From JBDTNQ01 sp039933635 (GTDB lineage: Bacteria; Acidobacteriota; Vicinamibacteria; Vicinamibacterales; SCN-69-37): a stretch of DNA of 64,000 bases. Positions 9,867 to 17,634 of the stretch are shown here, piece by piece (the stretch's first letter is position 1; each line of letters opens with the position of its first letter). A program made the translations under genes and the position numbers. The stretch covers positions 1 to 64,000 of the forward strand of contig JBDTNQ010000003.1 in NCBI GenBank assembly GCA_039933635.1. Direction: 5' to 3'. A model generated the notes under the pieces. The model was not told where the DNA came from, did not search any database, and was given only the letters and a program-made list of their open reading frames with translations.

Positions 9867-10517
9867 ATGCCAACCGACAAAATCTGTCCTCAATGTGATC
9901 GGCGGTTTCGTTGGTACGACAGTGAGTGCCCGGACTGCCGCCTCATGCTCGTGGATGCAACCGACGATGATCCGGCGCCAGACGAGGAGATCGTTCCGGT
10001 GTTCTCAACGACGGACGTGGGTCTGCTCCCGCTGGCGACGATGACGCTCGATCAGGCCCGCATCCTGCACGAAACCCGCTACTCGCGGACCAAGAAGATG
10101 GCTGGCGGATATCTGGTGTCCGTGGACGACGGTGCCGAGCTGCTTGTGCGTGCGGGGGAGGCCGATCGCGCTCGAGACCTGCTGGCCGACCTCGAACACG
10201 CCGCACCGGTGGATAACGCCGGATCGGATTCGCTTCCGAGCGCCTCGGTGTTCACCCCTCTCGCATCGTCCGCGAGCGCGCCTGTCGCCCGGTTCGACAA
10301 AGAAACGGGCCAGCTCATCGGGCGGCTCGCCCGTGCCCAGTTTGACGACCTTGACGCCAGGCTCGAGCACCAATCCGCGGATGACAACGACTTCTACGTC
10401 GACGAAGCGACACTGGTGCTGCTCGAGGAGCAGGGCGTCGACACCGCAGTTGTGGAGATGCTCCGGCACGCGTGCGCGGGGCGGAGCGGCATCGACGTCC
10501 GCTGGGCGGAGGACTAG
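9867..10517 (+). CDS. Zinc-ribbon protein of unknown function
   Basis: Soluble acidic protein of 216 residues. It opens with a zinc-ribbon knuckle pair, Cys7-x2-Cys10 and Cys21-x2-Cys24 (ICPQCDRRF and ECPDCRLM). The rest is acidic with no recognisable fold; a helical stretch (LLVRAGEADRARDLLADLE) and a C-terminal EEQGVDTAVVEMLRHA helix are visible. It probably takes part in protein or nucleic acid contacts, but the sequence does not show which. The 265 bp upstream, shared with the divergent barrel gene, must hold both promoters. Confidence 0.7.
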   Translation: MPTDKICPQCDRRFRWYDSECPDCRLMLVDATDDDPAPDEEIVPVFSTTDVGLLPLATMTLDQARILHETRYSRTKKMAGGYLVSVDDGAELLVRAGEADRARDLLADLEHAAPVDNAGSDSLPSASVFTPLASSASAPVARFDKETGQLIGRLARAQFDDLDARLEHQSADDNDFYVDEATLVLLEEQGVDTAVVEMLRHACAGRSGIDVRWAED

Positions 10518-10539
10518 AGCCCGGTTGCGGTGGAGTGTG

Positions 10540-12267
10540 TCAGCCCACCAGAGTCTGCCTCGCGTCCTTGTCAGGATCGATCTTCACCTCGGCCGTCGCG
10601 TCGAAAATCATCATCGCGCGATCGGACTCGGTGAACGGCGGCCACTTGGGCAAGCCGTCGTGATTCGGATCGCCGGTGCGCGCAAAGGCCACGAGCGCGC
10701 GGCTCATCTGTGTTGCGAGCGTCCGGGCATCGTCTCCGCCGCCTGTTGCCTGCAGACCGAGATCGATGTTGTCGAACCAGAACGCGAGATCCTGACAGTG
10801 ATACGCGAGCGGACGGCCGTCGAGTACCGGTGTCTTCCAGCCGAACCAATAGTGATAGACCGGTGCGCCTGCTTGTCTGGCTTTGAGTTCGGTCTGCCAC
10901 ACCGCGCCGCGCCGGAACAGATCCGCGCCGATCATGCCGCTGATTTCGAATGGCTTGGCGGACGGGAACGCCTTGCGGTACGCATCGATGGCCGGTTGCG
11001 TTTTGGCCGCCAGCTGCGGCGTGAGCGCAGCCGTCGCCTGCTCCCACGTCATCTGATGCGCCTGGGGCTTGTCGATGCCCGTCGTGAACTCGTGGAAGGT
11101 GTTGCCGAGCAGGAACGGGATGCTCGCCGAAAGCGCCGGCGCCACGGTGTCGAACGGTGTTTCCGGAAGCACGACGCCGTCGACGACGGGCTGCCACCCG
11201 AGGTTGATCTTCGGCAACGTGCCCGGCTTCGGAAAGCCGAACGGCGCGACCTTCTGCGCTGCGGCCGTTCCCGCGTTCAGGAGCGCGTCTGTGCTGACCG
11301 TGTGGAGCTTCGCGACCTGGGAGGTGTTGAGGCCGAGCTCCTTCATCACCTGCAGGGCGAGCGCCTTGGAACTATCTCGTGTCGCAGCCCCGACAAAGGA
11401 GCCGCTCATCGCGACGGCCTTGTGAAACAGTCCCTTCGCCGCCGGCATTGCCATCAGCGTGGTGACTTTGCCGCCGCCTCCGGACTGGCCAAAGATCGTC
11501 ACGTTACCCGCGTCACCGCCGAAGGCCGCAACGTTGTCCCGGACCCACTGGAGCGACTGCACGAGGTCGAGCATGCTGACGTTGCCCGACTGCGCGTACT
11601 TGTCGCCGCCGATCTGCGAGAGATCGAGGAATCCGAACACGTTGAGCCGGTGATTCATCGACACGAGCACCACGTCGTGCTCGCGCGCGAGCCGCTCGCC
11701 GTCGTACGGACGAAGCTCCTGACTGGAACCGGAGGCGTAGCCCCCGCCGTGAATCCACACGAGCACGGGCCGCTTCTTGCCGTCGTTCACTGCTGGCGAC
11801 CACACGTTCAACCGCAACATGTCTTCCGTCGCGAAGCCGTCGTCCCACTGATAGAGAAACTGTTCTTCCTGATTGATCCAGCCCGCGCGTGGACCGTGCG
11901 GCGAAACCGGACCCCACGCGAGTGTGTCGCGCACGTCGGTCCACGGTTTGACTGGTTGCGGCGGCATGAAGCGGTTTTCGCCGGCCGTTGATGATCCGTA
12001 GGGAACGCCTTTGAAAATGTAGACGCCGTTCCGCGTAAACCCGCGGATCTTGCCGACGGTGGTGCTGACGATGGCGCTGTCTGGTGTCACGACCGTGCCA
12101 GCAGGGCGGATCGGCGGTGCGGCTGTCGGAGTGGGCGCCGTGGAACCGCACCCCGCTGTTCCGAGACCCGCCGCTGTCGTGCCGGCCAACATGCCTGCGT
12201 TCTTGAGCCACTGTCGGCGTGGCATGCCGACACGTGATGACGGGGCTGATTCGGTCCTGACGCGCAT
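10540..12267 (-). CDS. Exported type-B carboxylesterase
   Basis: Serine hydrolase of 575 residues in the carboxylesterase/lipase (COesterase) family. The start at 12267 follows GAGGTG by six bases; an in-frame GTG nine bases earlier is less likely. The N-terminus carries a twin-arginine signal (PRRQWLKNAG) with a possible lipobox ending GTAGC, so it may be a TAT-exported lipoprotein. Catalytic features are an oxyanion-hole HGGG at about 173-176 and the nucleophile Ser262 in the elbow GQSGGGG. The expected acid and His lie further on (NTFHEFTTG and CQDLAFWF regions). The usual GESAGG elbow is altered to GQSGGG. Natural substrate unknown. The repeat element beginning at 12332 lies upstream. Confidence 0.9.
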   Translation of the reverse strand: MRVRTESAPSSRVGMPRRQWLKNAGMLAGTTAAGLGTAGCGSTAPTPTAAPPIRPAGTVVTPDSAIVSTTVGKIRGFTRNGVYIFKGVPYGSSTAGENRFMPPQPVKPWTDVRDTLAWGPVSPHGPRAGWINQEEQFLYQWDDGFATEDMLRLNVWSPAVNDGKKRPVLVWIHGGGYASGSSQELRPYDGERLAREHDVVLVSMNHRLNVFGFLDLSQIGGDKYAQSGNVSMLDLVQSLQWVRDNVAAFGGDAGNVTIFGQSGGGGKVTTLMAMPAAKGLFHKAVAMSGSFVGAATRDSSKALALQVMKELGLNTSQVAKLHTVSTDALLNAGTAAAQKVAPFGFPKPGTLPKINLGWQPVVDGVVLPETPFDTVAPALSASIPFLLGNTFHEFTTGIDKPQAHQMTWEQATAALTPQLAAKTQPAIDAYRKAFPSAKPFEISGMIGADLFRRGAVWQTELKARQAGAPVYHYWFGWKTPVLDGRPLAYHCQDLAFWFDNIDLGLQATGGGDDARTLATQMSRALVAFARTGDPNHDGLPKWPPFTESDRAMMIFDATAEVKIDPDKDARQTLVG

Positions 12268-12331
12268 GATGGTCACCTCTGCTAGCGGCCGGTCGGTCGG
12301 GCCGGCCGATAGACTACCCGAAACACCGCCA

Positions 12332-12517
12332 GAAGACCGGGTGTCTTAAGAGACCCGGTCTCTTCGGCGCGAAGTTTGCGCCATCAGTGCAGATATTGCG
12401 TACCTCACCTCAAAGTGATCGCAAGAAGTGCGCATATGTGCGCATCGGGTCCAGATTCCACATGCCTGCCTGTGGTTCGGAATCATAGAGACCGGGTCTC
12501 TTAAGACACCCGGTCCT
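12332..12517. repeat. Composite intergenic element A: two nested palindromes around a 120-bp interior
   Basis: Bounded by two copies of a nested palindrome (12334-12363 and 12488-12517) made of GAGACC-x-GGTCTC half-units joined at TTAA. The interior holds a small hairpin (GGCGC/GCGCC, about 12366-12382) and the words GTGCAG, TTGCGTAC and GCAAGAAGTGCGC. The same order and words recur in the element at 29293-29467. It lies between divergent genes (esterase and oxidoreductase). No reading frame is carried, so it would be non-autonomous if mobile. Confidence 0.8.
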
Positions 12518-12549
12518 TTTGGTCGCCCGAGCTATTCTTGCTGACGACC

Positions 12550-13572
12550 ATGAAAAAGATCGGTTTCCTGTCATTCGGCCACTGGACGCCTTCGCCCGAC
12601 TCGCAGACCCGCTCGGCGGGCGAGGCGCTGCTGCAGTCGATCGATCTGGCCGTGGCCGCCGAGGAGCTGGGCGCCGATGGCGCGTACTTTCGGGTCCATC
12701 ACTTCGCCCGTCAGCTGGGCTCGCCGTTCCCGCTGTTGTCTGCAGTTGGCGCGAAGACATCGCGCATCGAGATCGGCACCGCCGTGATCGACATGCGGTA
12801 TGAGAACCCGCTGTACATGGCGGAGGATGCCGGCGCCGCGGATCTCATCGCCGGCGGACGACTGCAGCTCGGCATCAGCCGCGGATCACCGGAGCAGGTG
12901 ATCGACGGCTGGAAATACTTCGGATACGCGCCGGTCGAGGGCCAAACCGACGCCGACATGGCTCGGCACAATGCGGATCTGCTGCTCGAGGTGCTGCGTG
13001 GAAAGGGCTTCGCCCAGCCGAATCCGCGACCGATGTTCGCGAATCCCCCGGGCCTGCTACGCGTGGAGCCCTACTCCGAAGGGCTTCGGGAACGCATCTG
13101 GTGGGGGGCCGCGACCAATGCCACTGCGGCCTGGGCCGCCGAGCGCGGTATGCACCTCCAGAGCTCCACGCTGAAGTTCGATGAGGGCGGCAAGCCGTTC
13201 CACGTGCAGCAAGCGGAACAGATCCGCGTCTTCCGCGACGCGTGGACGAAGGCCGGGCACCCGCGCGAGCCGCGTGTGTCGGTGAGCCGTAGCATCTTTG
13301 CCCTGGTCGACGACCGCGACTACGCCTACTTCGGCCACCGGAGTGAAACGGGCGACTCGATCGGCAACATCGACGAGAACACTCGCGCGATCTTCGGCAG
13401 GAGCTACGCCGCCGAGCCCGACGTCCTCATCGAGCAACTCGCGAAGGACGAAGCCATCGCCGAAGCCGACACGCTGCTGCTGACCGTGCCGAATCAGCTC
13501 GGCGTCGAGTACAACGTCCACCTCATCGAGGCGATTCTCAAGCACGTGGCGCCTGGGTTGGGGTGGAGGTAG
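12550..13572 (+). CDS. Luciferase-like (LLM class) flavin-dependent oxidoreductase
   Basis: Cytosolic TIM-barrel monooxygenase of 340 residues in the bacterial luciferase-like family, which uses reduced flavin (FMN or F420). The ATG at 12550 (MKKIGFLSFGHW) fits the usual first strand; a TTG four codons earlier adds nothing. Typical elements are GADGAYFRVHHFARQLGSPFPLL, the strand SRIEIGTAVIDMRYENPLYMAEDAGAADLIAGGRLQLGISRGSPE (seen in pieces) and a C-terminal helix ending the barrel. The substrate cannot be read from the sequence. No strong ribosome site is seen. Confidence 0.85.
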   Translation: MKKIGFLSFGHWTPSPDSQTRSAGEALLQSIDLAVAAEELGADGAYFRVHHFARQLGSPFPLLSAVGAKTSRIEIGTAVIDMRYENPLYMAEDAGAADLIAGGRLQLGISRGSPEQVIDGWKYFGYAPVEGQTDADMARHNADLLLEVLRGKGFAQPNPRPMFANPPGLLRVEPYSEGLRERIWWGAATNATAAWAAERGMHLQSSTLKFDEGGKPFHVQQAEQIRVFRDAWTKAGHPREPRVSVSRSIFALVDDRDYAYFGHRSETGDSIGNIDENTRAIFGRSYAAEPDVLIEQLAKDEAIAEADTLLLTVPNQLGVEYNVHLIEAILKHVAPGLGWR

Positions 13573-13590
13573 TCACCGTCTGAGAGAGAA

Positions 13591-13619
13591 GAGACCGAGT
13601 GTTGGACTGCTACACCCGC
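13591..13619. repeat. Degenerate nested-palindrome half-site pair
   Basis: Downstream of the oxidoreductase gene, GAGACCGAGTGT and ACACCCGC are separated by nine bases, matching the ACCGGGTGT-loop-ACACCCGGT form of the dispersed family with substitutions. Probably a decayed copy. Confidence 0.5.
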
Positions 13620-13625
13620 AGGTCG

Positions 13626-13649
13626 GCCCTCGACCTGAAGGTCGAGGGC
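13626..13649. repeat. REP-like hairpin with ACCTGAAGGT core
   Basis: A perfect 11-bp inverted repeat (GCCCTCGACCT and its complement) around a GA centre. The core ACCTGAAGGT and the 3' flank GGGCTCC recur in hairpins at 30119 and 49062. The pattern resembles REP sequences mobilised by RAYT (Y1) transposases, but no such gene is in the window. Confidence 0.7.
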
Positions 13650-13785
13650 TCCATGCGGGGTTGAGGGCTCCATTCAGGGGGCGAGAGTTCCATTCGGACT
13701 CGGGAGGGCTCTTTTCGGGGCGGGCGCTCCTTTCGGATGGCGGAGAACTCCATCCGGGGAATGAGGCGTCATCCGGCGCGTCGAG
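13645..13785. repeat. Degenerate tandem array, about 20-bp unit
   Basis: Seven or so imperfect head-to-tail units of 19-21 bp with consensus AGGGCTCCATTCGGGG plus a short GC-rich tail, beginning directly on the 3' arm of the REP-like hairpin. Units drift from AGGGCTCCATGCGGGG to AGAACTCCATCCGGGG. There are no spacers, so it is not a CRISPR array. It occupies most of the gap between the oxidoreductase gene and the next, broken frame. Confidence 0.7.
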
Positions 13786-13853
13786 TACTTCGTCATGAGT
13801 AATATTCCGGGACTAGAATGGCGGCTCACGCGCCGATCCGCTGAGAGTTCACC

Positions 13854-14045
13854 ATGCGCACGCTGATGCTCGTTCTGTCCGACTGATCGTTCGCCGGCCA
13901 GAGAGCTCCGGTCCCGGATCAGTGCGTGGCCGCCGATCGCGTCGGCAAGATCCGGCTATTCTCGGACGTGGTCAAGGGAAACCCGACGCCGGATGCCGAC
14001 GTCCGCGACTTGTTCGTGGCGGCGATGAAACGCTCCCCGATCAGC
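13854..14045 (+). pseudogene. Remnant of a small secreted protein gene with an in-frame TGA
   Basis: An ATG at 13854, preceded by GAGAG, opens MRTLMLVLSD and then meets TGA. Past that stop the same frame continues as SFAGQRAPVPDQCVAADRVG and KIRLFSDVVKGNPTPDADVR, with balanced amino-acid use, until it runs into the 3' end of the convergent membrane-protein gene. The start resembles a signal peptide interrupted by the stop. I read it as a decayed or truncated gene; parent family not recognised. A sequencing error at the TGA is an alternative. Confidence 0.4.
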
Positions 14046-14084
14046 ACGCCGGCCGCGACAACGTCACTGATGCGGAGCCGCGCG

Positions 14085-14504
14085 TCAGGACGCATGGACC
14101 GCTGCCTGTGCGACCAACCACGCGGCCGAACCGTACCCGATCGTCGTCAGCGTGAAGCTGCCGGTCATGACGATCCCGAACGGGCTGGTCGGCTCCTGAC
14201 GAAGTGTGGGCCTCATCGCGAGGAGCAGGAAGCCCACGGGATTCATGAACGAGCCGATCATCATCGATCCGACCACGACCAGCGGCGGCGAGACGGCGAA
14301 GTGCGTGAACAGCAGGAAGAACGTCATCAACAGACCGGTCATCAGCAGGTAGTCGATGTGGGCTTTGAGCAAGTACTGATAATTCGGAAAGACGGCCTTC
14401 ATGAACGCGGTCGACCGGACGCCGGCCAGACACCAGGCCAGGACCAGCGCAATCGTCAGGCAGAGGCTTCCTGCAAAGGCCAGAAGGTTTGAGTGCGTGT
14501 GCAC
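14085..14504 (-). CDS. Small four-helix integral membrane protein
   Basis: Membrane protein of 139 residues with four predicted helices (about 5-28, 47-67, 71-96 and 107-135). Conserved-looking polar residues lie at helix edges: KAHIDYLLMTG and GSFMNPVGFLLL. The size, topology and His/Asn-Pro placement faintly recall styrene-oxide isomerase and hydroxylaminobenzene mutase membrane enzymes, but I cannot support that assignment. It follows the metallothionein-like gene on the same strand with a 98-bp gap and could share its transcript. Confidence 0.75.
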   Translation of the reverse strand: MHTHSNLLAFAGSLCLTIALVLAWCLAGVRSTAFMKAVFPNYQYLLKAHIDYLLMTGLLMTFFLLFTHFAVSPPLVVVGSMMIGSFMNPVGFLLLAMRPTLRQEPTSPFGIVMTGSFTLTTIGYGSAAWLVAQAAVHAS

Positions 14505-14602
14505 GTCGATGTCCTTTCTTCCGGGACGGGCGTGCCACGCATTGGCTCGACTGCGGCGTCATTCGCAGACAGGGTCAATGCGCGGCACCATGAACTGACG
14601 GA

Positions 14603-14764
14603 CTACGCGGATTCGCAGCGGCACTGGGATCCGCAGTTGCAGGTGTCACCACAGGCGCAACCGGCGCGGCGCTTAGCCGTCACGTTCTGGCAACCGCAGG
14701 TGCAGGCGGCTCCGGCGCATGAGGTGCAGCTGCAGGTGTTCGCGTTCTTCGGGGTCTTCGACAT
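14603..14764 (-). CDS. Metallothionein-like Cys-rich protein
   Basis: A 53-residue protein with 12 cysteines (at 11, 13, 16, 21, 23, 25, 36, 38, 42, 44, 48, 50), arranged as CSCTSC, CTCGC, CAC, CNC and CRC. There are no aromatic residues, no histidine, and a basic hinge (AKRRAG) divides it into two six-Cys clusters. This is the build of a metallothionein that binds soft metal ions (Cu, Zn, Cd) in thiolate clusters. It differs from the SmtA-type prokaryotic family, which carries His and Tyr in a zinc-finger fold, and looks more like fungal copper metallothioneins (CNCGSQCRC against their CNCGSGCSC). The start at 14764 has AAGGAG seven bases upstream. An inverted repeat sits just upstream. Confidence 0.85.
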   Translation of the reverse strand: MSKTPKNANTCSCTSCAGAACTCGCQNVTAKRRAGCACGDTCNCGSQCRCESA

Positions 14765-14784
14765 GTGACTGCTCCTTGAAAAGT

Positions 14785-14801
14785 GTTGACGTCATGTCAA
14801 C
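14785..14801. promoter_or_regulatory. Inverted repeat upstream of the metallothionein-like gene (candidate operator)
   Basis: GTTGAC, a five-base spacer and GTCAAC form a perfect 6-6 inverted repeat 20-37 bases before the metallothionein start. On the minus strand it contains TTGACA, so it may overlap the -35 region. The position suits a metal-responsive repressor or activator site; no cognate regulator is identified, though the AraC gene is next upstream. Confidence 0.45.
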
Positions 14802-14871
14802 GAAGAGCAGTGTCGCAAACGGACCCAGCCGGTGGATTGAACGAAGCAGCTGTTGTTGATGGACGAACGCG

Positions 14872-15735
14872 CTACGGGTTCGCGGACGTGAACACCTGGG
14901 CGGGGGGCGATGGCCCGGACACGTCGAACGGAGACGCGATTTCGGCCAGCTCGCCGCGCATCAGGACCGATGGCGCGATGCCGAACATCTGGTGGAACGT
15001 GCGGGTGAGATGGGCGGCGTCGGCGAAGTCCGCGGCGTGGGCCGCGGCGGCAATCGTGCGTTCGGATCCGACGGCGAGCATGGCTCGCGTCAGCTTGCGC
15101 CAGAGCATGTAACGGCTGAAGGGAAGACCGAGCTGCTGCTTGAAGAGGTGGGCGAAACGGCTGGGAGAGAGAAACGCCCTCGCAGCAGCGTCCGCCAGCG
15201 AAATGCGCAGGTCGTCAGACCCCCGGATGCTTCCGAGCACCGTCGTCACCCGCGGGTCGAGACGACGGAGTGGCGGAGCGCCCGGGCTCAGGGCGTGGAC
15301 GCAATGGCGGATCAGGGCCGACACGTCGAGACTTTCGAACGGCCGTTCGTCGAAGGTCCGAAACTCCCCGATAGACGACGCGAGTCGCGCTTCGGGCACC
15401 AGCGTGATCTCCCGCGTGAGCGCCGCGCGTAACCAGGTGCCTTCGAACGACTCCGGATCAACGAACAACATCGCGCCCGTCGCACCGCTGGCATTGAAGG
15501 AATGCACCTCGTCCGGTCGCACGATGACGCCGCGGCCGTGCTGCCAATCGCCCTGCTGCCCGCGAATCGCCACGTGGCGGTCCAGGCCCACCACGATCTG
15601 GATCGCATGGTGCGCATGTGGCGGCACCACGCCCTGGGCTTGGGCCATCAGGAGGAACCCGCCCTCCCACAGGAACCAGCGCGGCGTGTTGAGCCAGCGG
15701 AAGGAGTCGTCGGCTGGGGCGTCCATCTCGCTCAT
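14872..15735 (-). CDS. AraC-family transcriptional regulator
   Basis: Regulator of 287 residues. The N-terminal half is a cupin-like sensing domain (PPHAHHAIQIVVGLDRHVAI and GVIVRPDEVHSF). The C-terminal double helix-turn-helix of about 100 residues has RISLADAAARAFLSPSRFAHLFKQQLGLPFSRYMLWRKL (seen in pieces) and the second helix pair HAADFADAAHLTRTFHQMFGIAPS, typical of the family. It lies upstream of the metallothionein-like gene on the same strand and is divergent from a small membrane-protein gene, either of which may be its target. The effector is unknown. Confidence 0.9.
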   Translation of the reverse strand: MSEMDAPADDSFRWLNTPRWFLWEGGFLLMAQAQGVVPPHAHHAIQIVVGLDRHVAIRGQQGDWQHGRGVIVRPDEVHSFNASGATGAMLFVDPESFEGTWLRAALTREITLVPEARLASSIGEFRTFDERPFESLDVSALIRHCVHALSPGAPPLRRLDPRVTTVLGSIRGSDDLRISLADAAARAFLSPSRFAHLFKQQLGLPFSRYMLWRKLTRAMLAVGSERTIAAAAHAADFADAAHLTRTFHQMFGIAPSVLMRGELAEIASPFDVSGPSPPAQVFTSANP

Positions 15736-15879
15736 CGCCGGCTACTTTAGCCGGTTCCCAGCGAGTTCAGCTGATTTGTTCAAGAGGGTCGACGCGTGCG
15801 TTCAAGCCCGGGACGAGTTCTGGGCGATACCTTTCAGCCCGCGGCCAGACACAGACGCCATTGCGTCAAAGGAGTTTCC

Positions 15880-16296
15880 ATGGGATATGTCATCGGCATC
15901 GGATTGGCTTTGAGCGTTTCCACCTTCGCACGCGTCGTCGGCTTCGATCGCGAGCGTGTCTTCTATCCCACCGTGCTCATCGTTGTCGCCGCTTACTACC
16001 TGCTGTTCGCGGTGATGGGCGGGTCCACGTCGGCACTGATTGTCGAGTCCATCGCGATGGGCGGGTTCGCATGGCTTGCGGTCGCGGGTTGGAAGGGCAG
16101 TGTGTGGCTGGTGGTCGCCGGCCTCGCGGCGCACGGCGTCTTCGACTTCTTCCACGCGCACATCGTGCACAACCCGGGCGTGCCGGAGTGGTGGCCGGCG
16201 TTCTGCATGGCCTATGACGTCGTCGCGGCGGCCTACTTGGCGGCGACGCACTCGCAGGACGGCGGCTCAGTCCACTCCAGTTGCGATGGACGATGA
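15880..16296 (+). CDS. Small integral membrane protein
   Basis: Membrane protein of 138 residues with about four helices (GIGLALSVSTF, VLIVVAAYYLLFAVMGG, IAMGGFAWLAVAGW, WLVVAGLAAHGVFDFFHA). The start at 15880 follows AAAGGAG. His residues in HGVFDFFHAHIVH and Trp-Trp in PEWWPAF stand out, and the C-terminal CMAYDVVAAAYLA segment closes the bundle. Family not recognised. It is divergent from the AraC regulator with a 144-bp shared upstream region, which suggests regulation by it. Confidence 0.75.
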   Translation: MGYVIGIGLALSVSTFARVVGFDRERVFYPTVLIVVAAYYLLFAVMGGSTSALIVESIAMGGFAWLAVAGWKGSVWLVVAGLAAHGVFDFFHAHIVHNPGVPEWWPAFCMAYDVVAAAYLAATHSQDGGSVHSSCDGR

Positions 16297-16560
16297 CGCG
16301 GCATCGGTCGGCGGCCATTTCCATGGCAGGCCGGTCACGGCAGCACGCATCCGGACGCCGAACACAACGACCTGCGAGTCGCATCCGCAGGCGCCGATCG
16401 CCAGCGAGTGTTCATGGTGCACGGCTGTGGGAGCGACCGTCACGAGGTGTGCTGTTTGACACGTCCTCGTCTGACCGCCTGTGACACCCTCGACTGGCGT
16501 GGGGTGTCCACGCCGCGTCAGCAGACTCATGGCTACCCGTTGTCCGGTCGTAAGGGACTC

Positions 16561-17634
16561 ATGCCTGCATTGGATCAAGAAGCGAGTCGGGCGATTACTG
16601 CTCATCGCGTAGCCATGGCCGAAGCCATGGTGTCGCGGCACTACGCCGGGCATCCCGGCCTGATCGAGAGCGCGGGCGGTCGCGCGCGCACCAGGTCCCT
16701 GCAGGAGGCCACCTCTTGTCTGGACAATTTGGCGGAGTCCCTGGACGTGGGGCACCCGCTGCTCTTCGCCGATTTCCTCGCATGGACCAGGGTCACGCTG
16801 GCGGGCCGAGACGTCGCCGTGGAAGAACTCCTGGGCGACCTCGCCTACCTGAGCGACACACTCCGCCACACACTCGCGCCCGCGCCGGCGGCAGTCGCCG
16901 TGGCGTACGTCACCCAGGGTTCGGCGCATCTCACCCTCGTCCCGGCGACACCCCCAACTTGCATCCAGGACGACCAGCCCTTCGGCGCTCTGGCGAAGGC
17001 GTATCTGGCAGCGCTGCTCGTTGGCGACCGCCAACTCGCCAGCCGCAGCGTCCTCGGCGCCGTCGACGCTGGGGTGAGCATCGAGGACGTCTACCTTCAC
17101 GTGTTTCAACCCTGTCAGTACGAAGTCGGGCGACTCTGGCAGATGAAGACAATCAGCGTGGCCCAGGAGCACTACTGCACGGCCGCGACGCAGCTGATCA
17201 TGTCGCAGCTCTATCCGCGGCTGTTCGGCAGCGCGCGCGTGGGACGGACCATGGTGGCGACCTGCGTGGCCGGTGATCTGCACGAGATTGGCGTCCGTAT
17301 GGTTGCCGATCTGTTGGAGCTCGACGGTTGGGACACGGTGTATCTCGGCGCCAATACGCCCATCGCGGACATTCTCGATGCCGTCCGCGAGCGGAAGGCG
17401 GATCTGCTGGCCGTCTCGGCCACCATCGTCCCTCACTTGAAGGAGGTGGCGGTGCTCATCGAGCAATTGCACGCGACGCCGGAGGGCCGGGCCGTCACGA
17501 CGCTCGTTGGCGGGTATCCCTTCAATGTCGTGCCGGGCCTCTGGCAGCAGATGGGCGCCGATGGCTGTGCGCACGATGCGGCTGGTTCGGTGGCACTGGC
17601 CAATCGCCTCATGCTCGCACGCAGGCGACCATAG
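16561..17634 (+). CDS. Cobalamin-binding sensor protein with CarH-type photoreceptor signature
   Basis: Soluble protein of 357 residues. An N-terminal helical region (about 1-135) of unknown fold precedes a B12-binding four-helix cap (about 143-225) and a Rossmann-type cobalamin-binding domain (about 230-355). The cap carries W193, nine residues, then E203-H204, which is the Wx9EH signature of CarH/LitR adenosylcobalamin photoreceptors. The cobalamin loop DLHEIG (239-244) supplies the lower-ligand His241, followed by GANTP and GGYPFN. There is no MerR DNA-binding domain, so output must be by protein contact. The diguanylate cyclase gene overlaps its stop codon, giving an obvious partner. The ATG at 16561 was chosen because upstream in-frame sequence is not protein-like. 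Confidence 0.85.
   Translation: MPALDQEASRAITAHRVAMAEAMVSRHYAGHPGLIESAGGRARTRSLQEATSCLDNLAESLDVGHPLLFADFLAWTRVTLAGRDVAVEELLGDLAYLSDTLRHTLAPAPAAVAVAYVTQGSAHLTLVPATPPTCIQDDQPFGALAKAYLAALLVGDRQLASRSVLGAVDAGVSIEDVYLHVFQPCQYEVGRLWQMKTISVAQEHYCTAATQLIMSQLYPRLFGSARVGRTMVATCVAGDLHEIGVRMVADLLELDGWDTVYLGANTPIADILDAVRERKADLLAVSATIVPHLKEVAVLIEQLHATPEGRAVTTLVGGYPFNVVPGLWQQMGADGCAHDAAGSVALANRLMLARRRP

Noticed and set aside
13645..13785. Possible CRISPR array
   Set aside because: Repeats are degenerate and directly joined without unique spacers, and no cas gene is nearby.
13884..13886. TGA in the broken frame read as selenocysteine
   Set aside because: No Cys homologue is known for that position, it lies in a signal-peptide-like segment, and no clear SECIS hairpin follows.
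16286..16459. A 57-codon plus-strand frame with four Cys upstream of the B12 gene
   Set aside because: No ribosome site, amino-acid use unlike neighbours, and overlap with the end of the membrane-protein gene; not supported as a gene.
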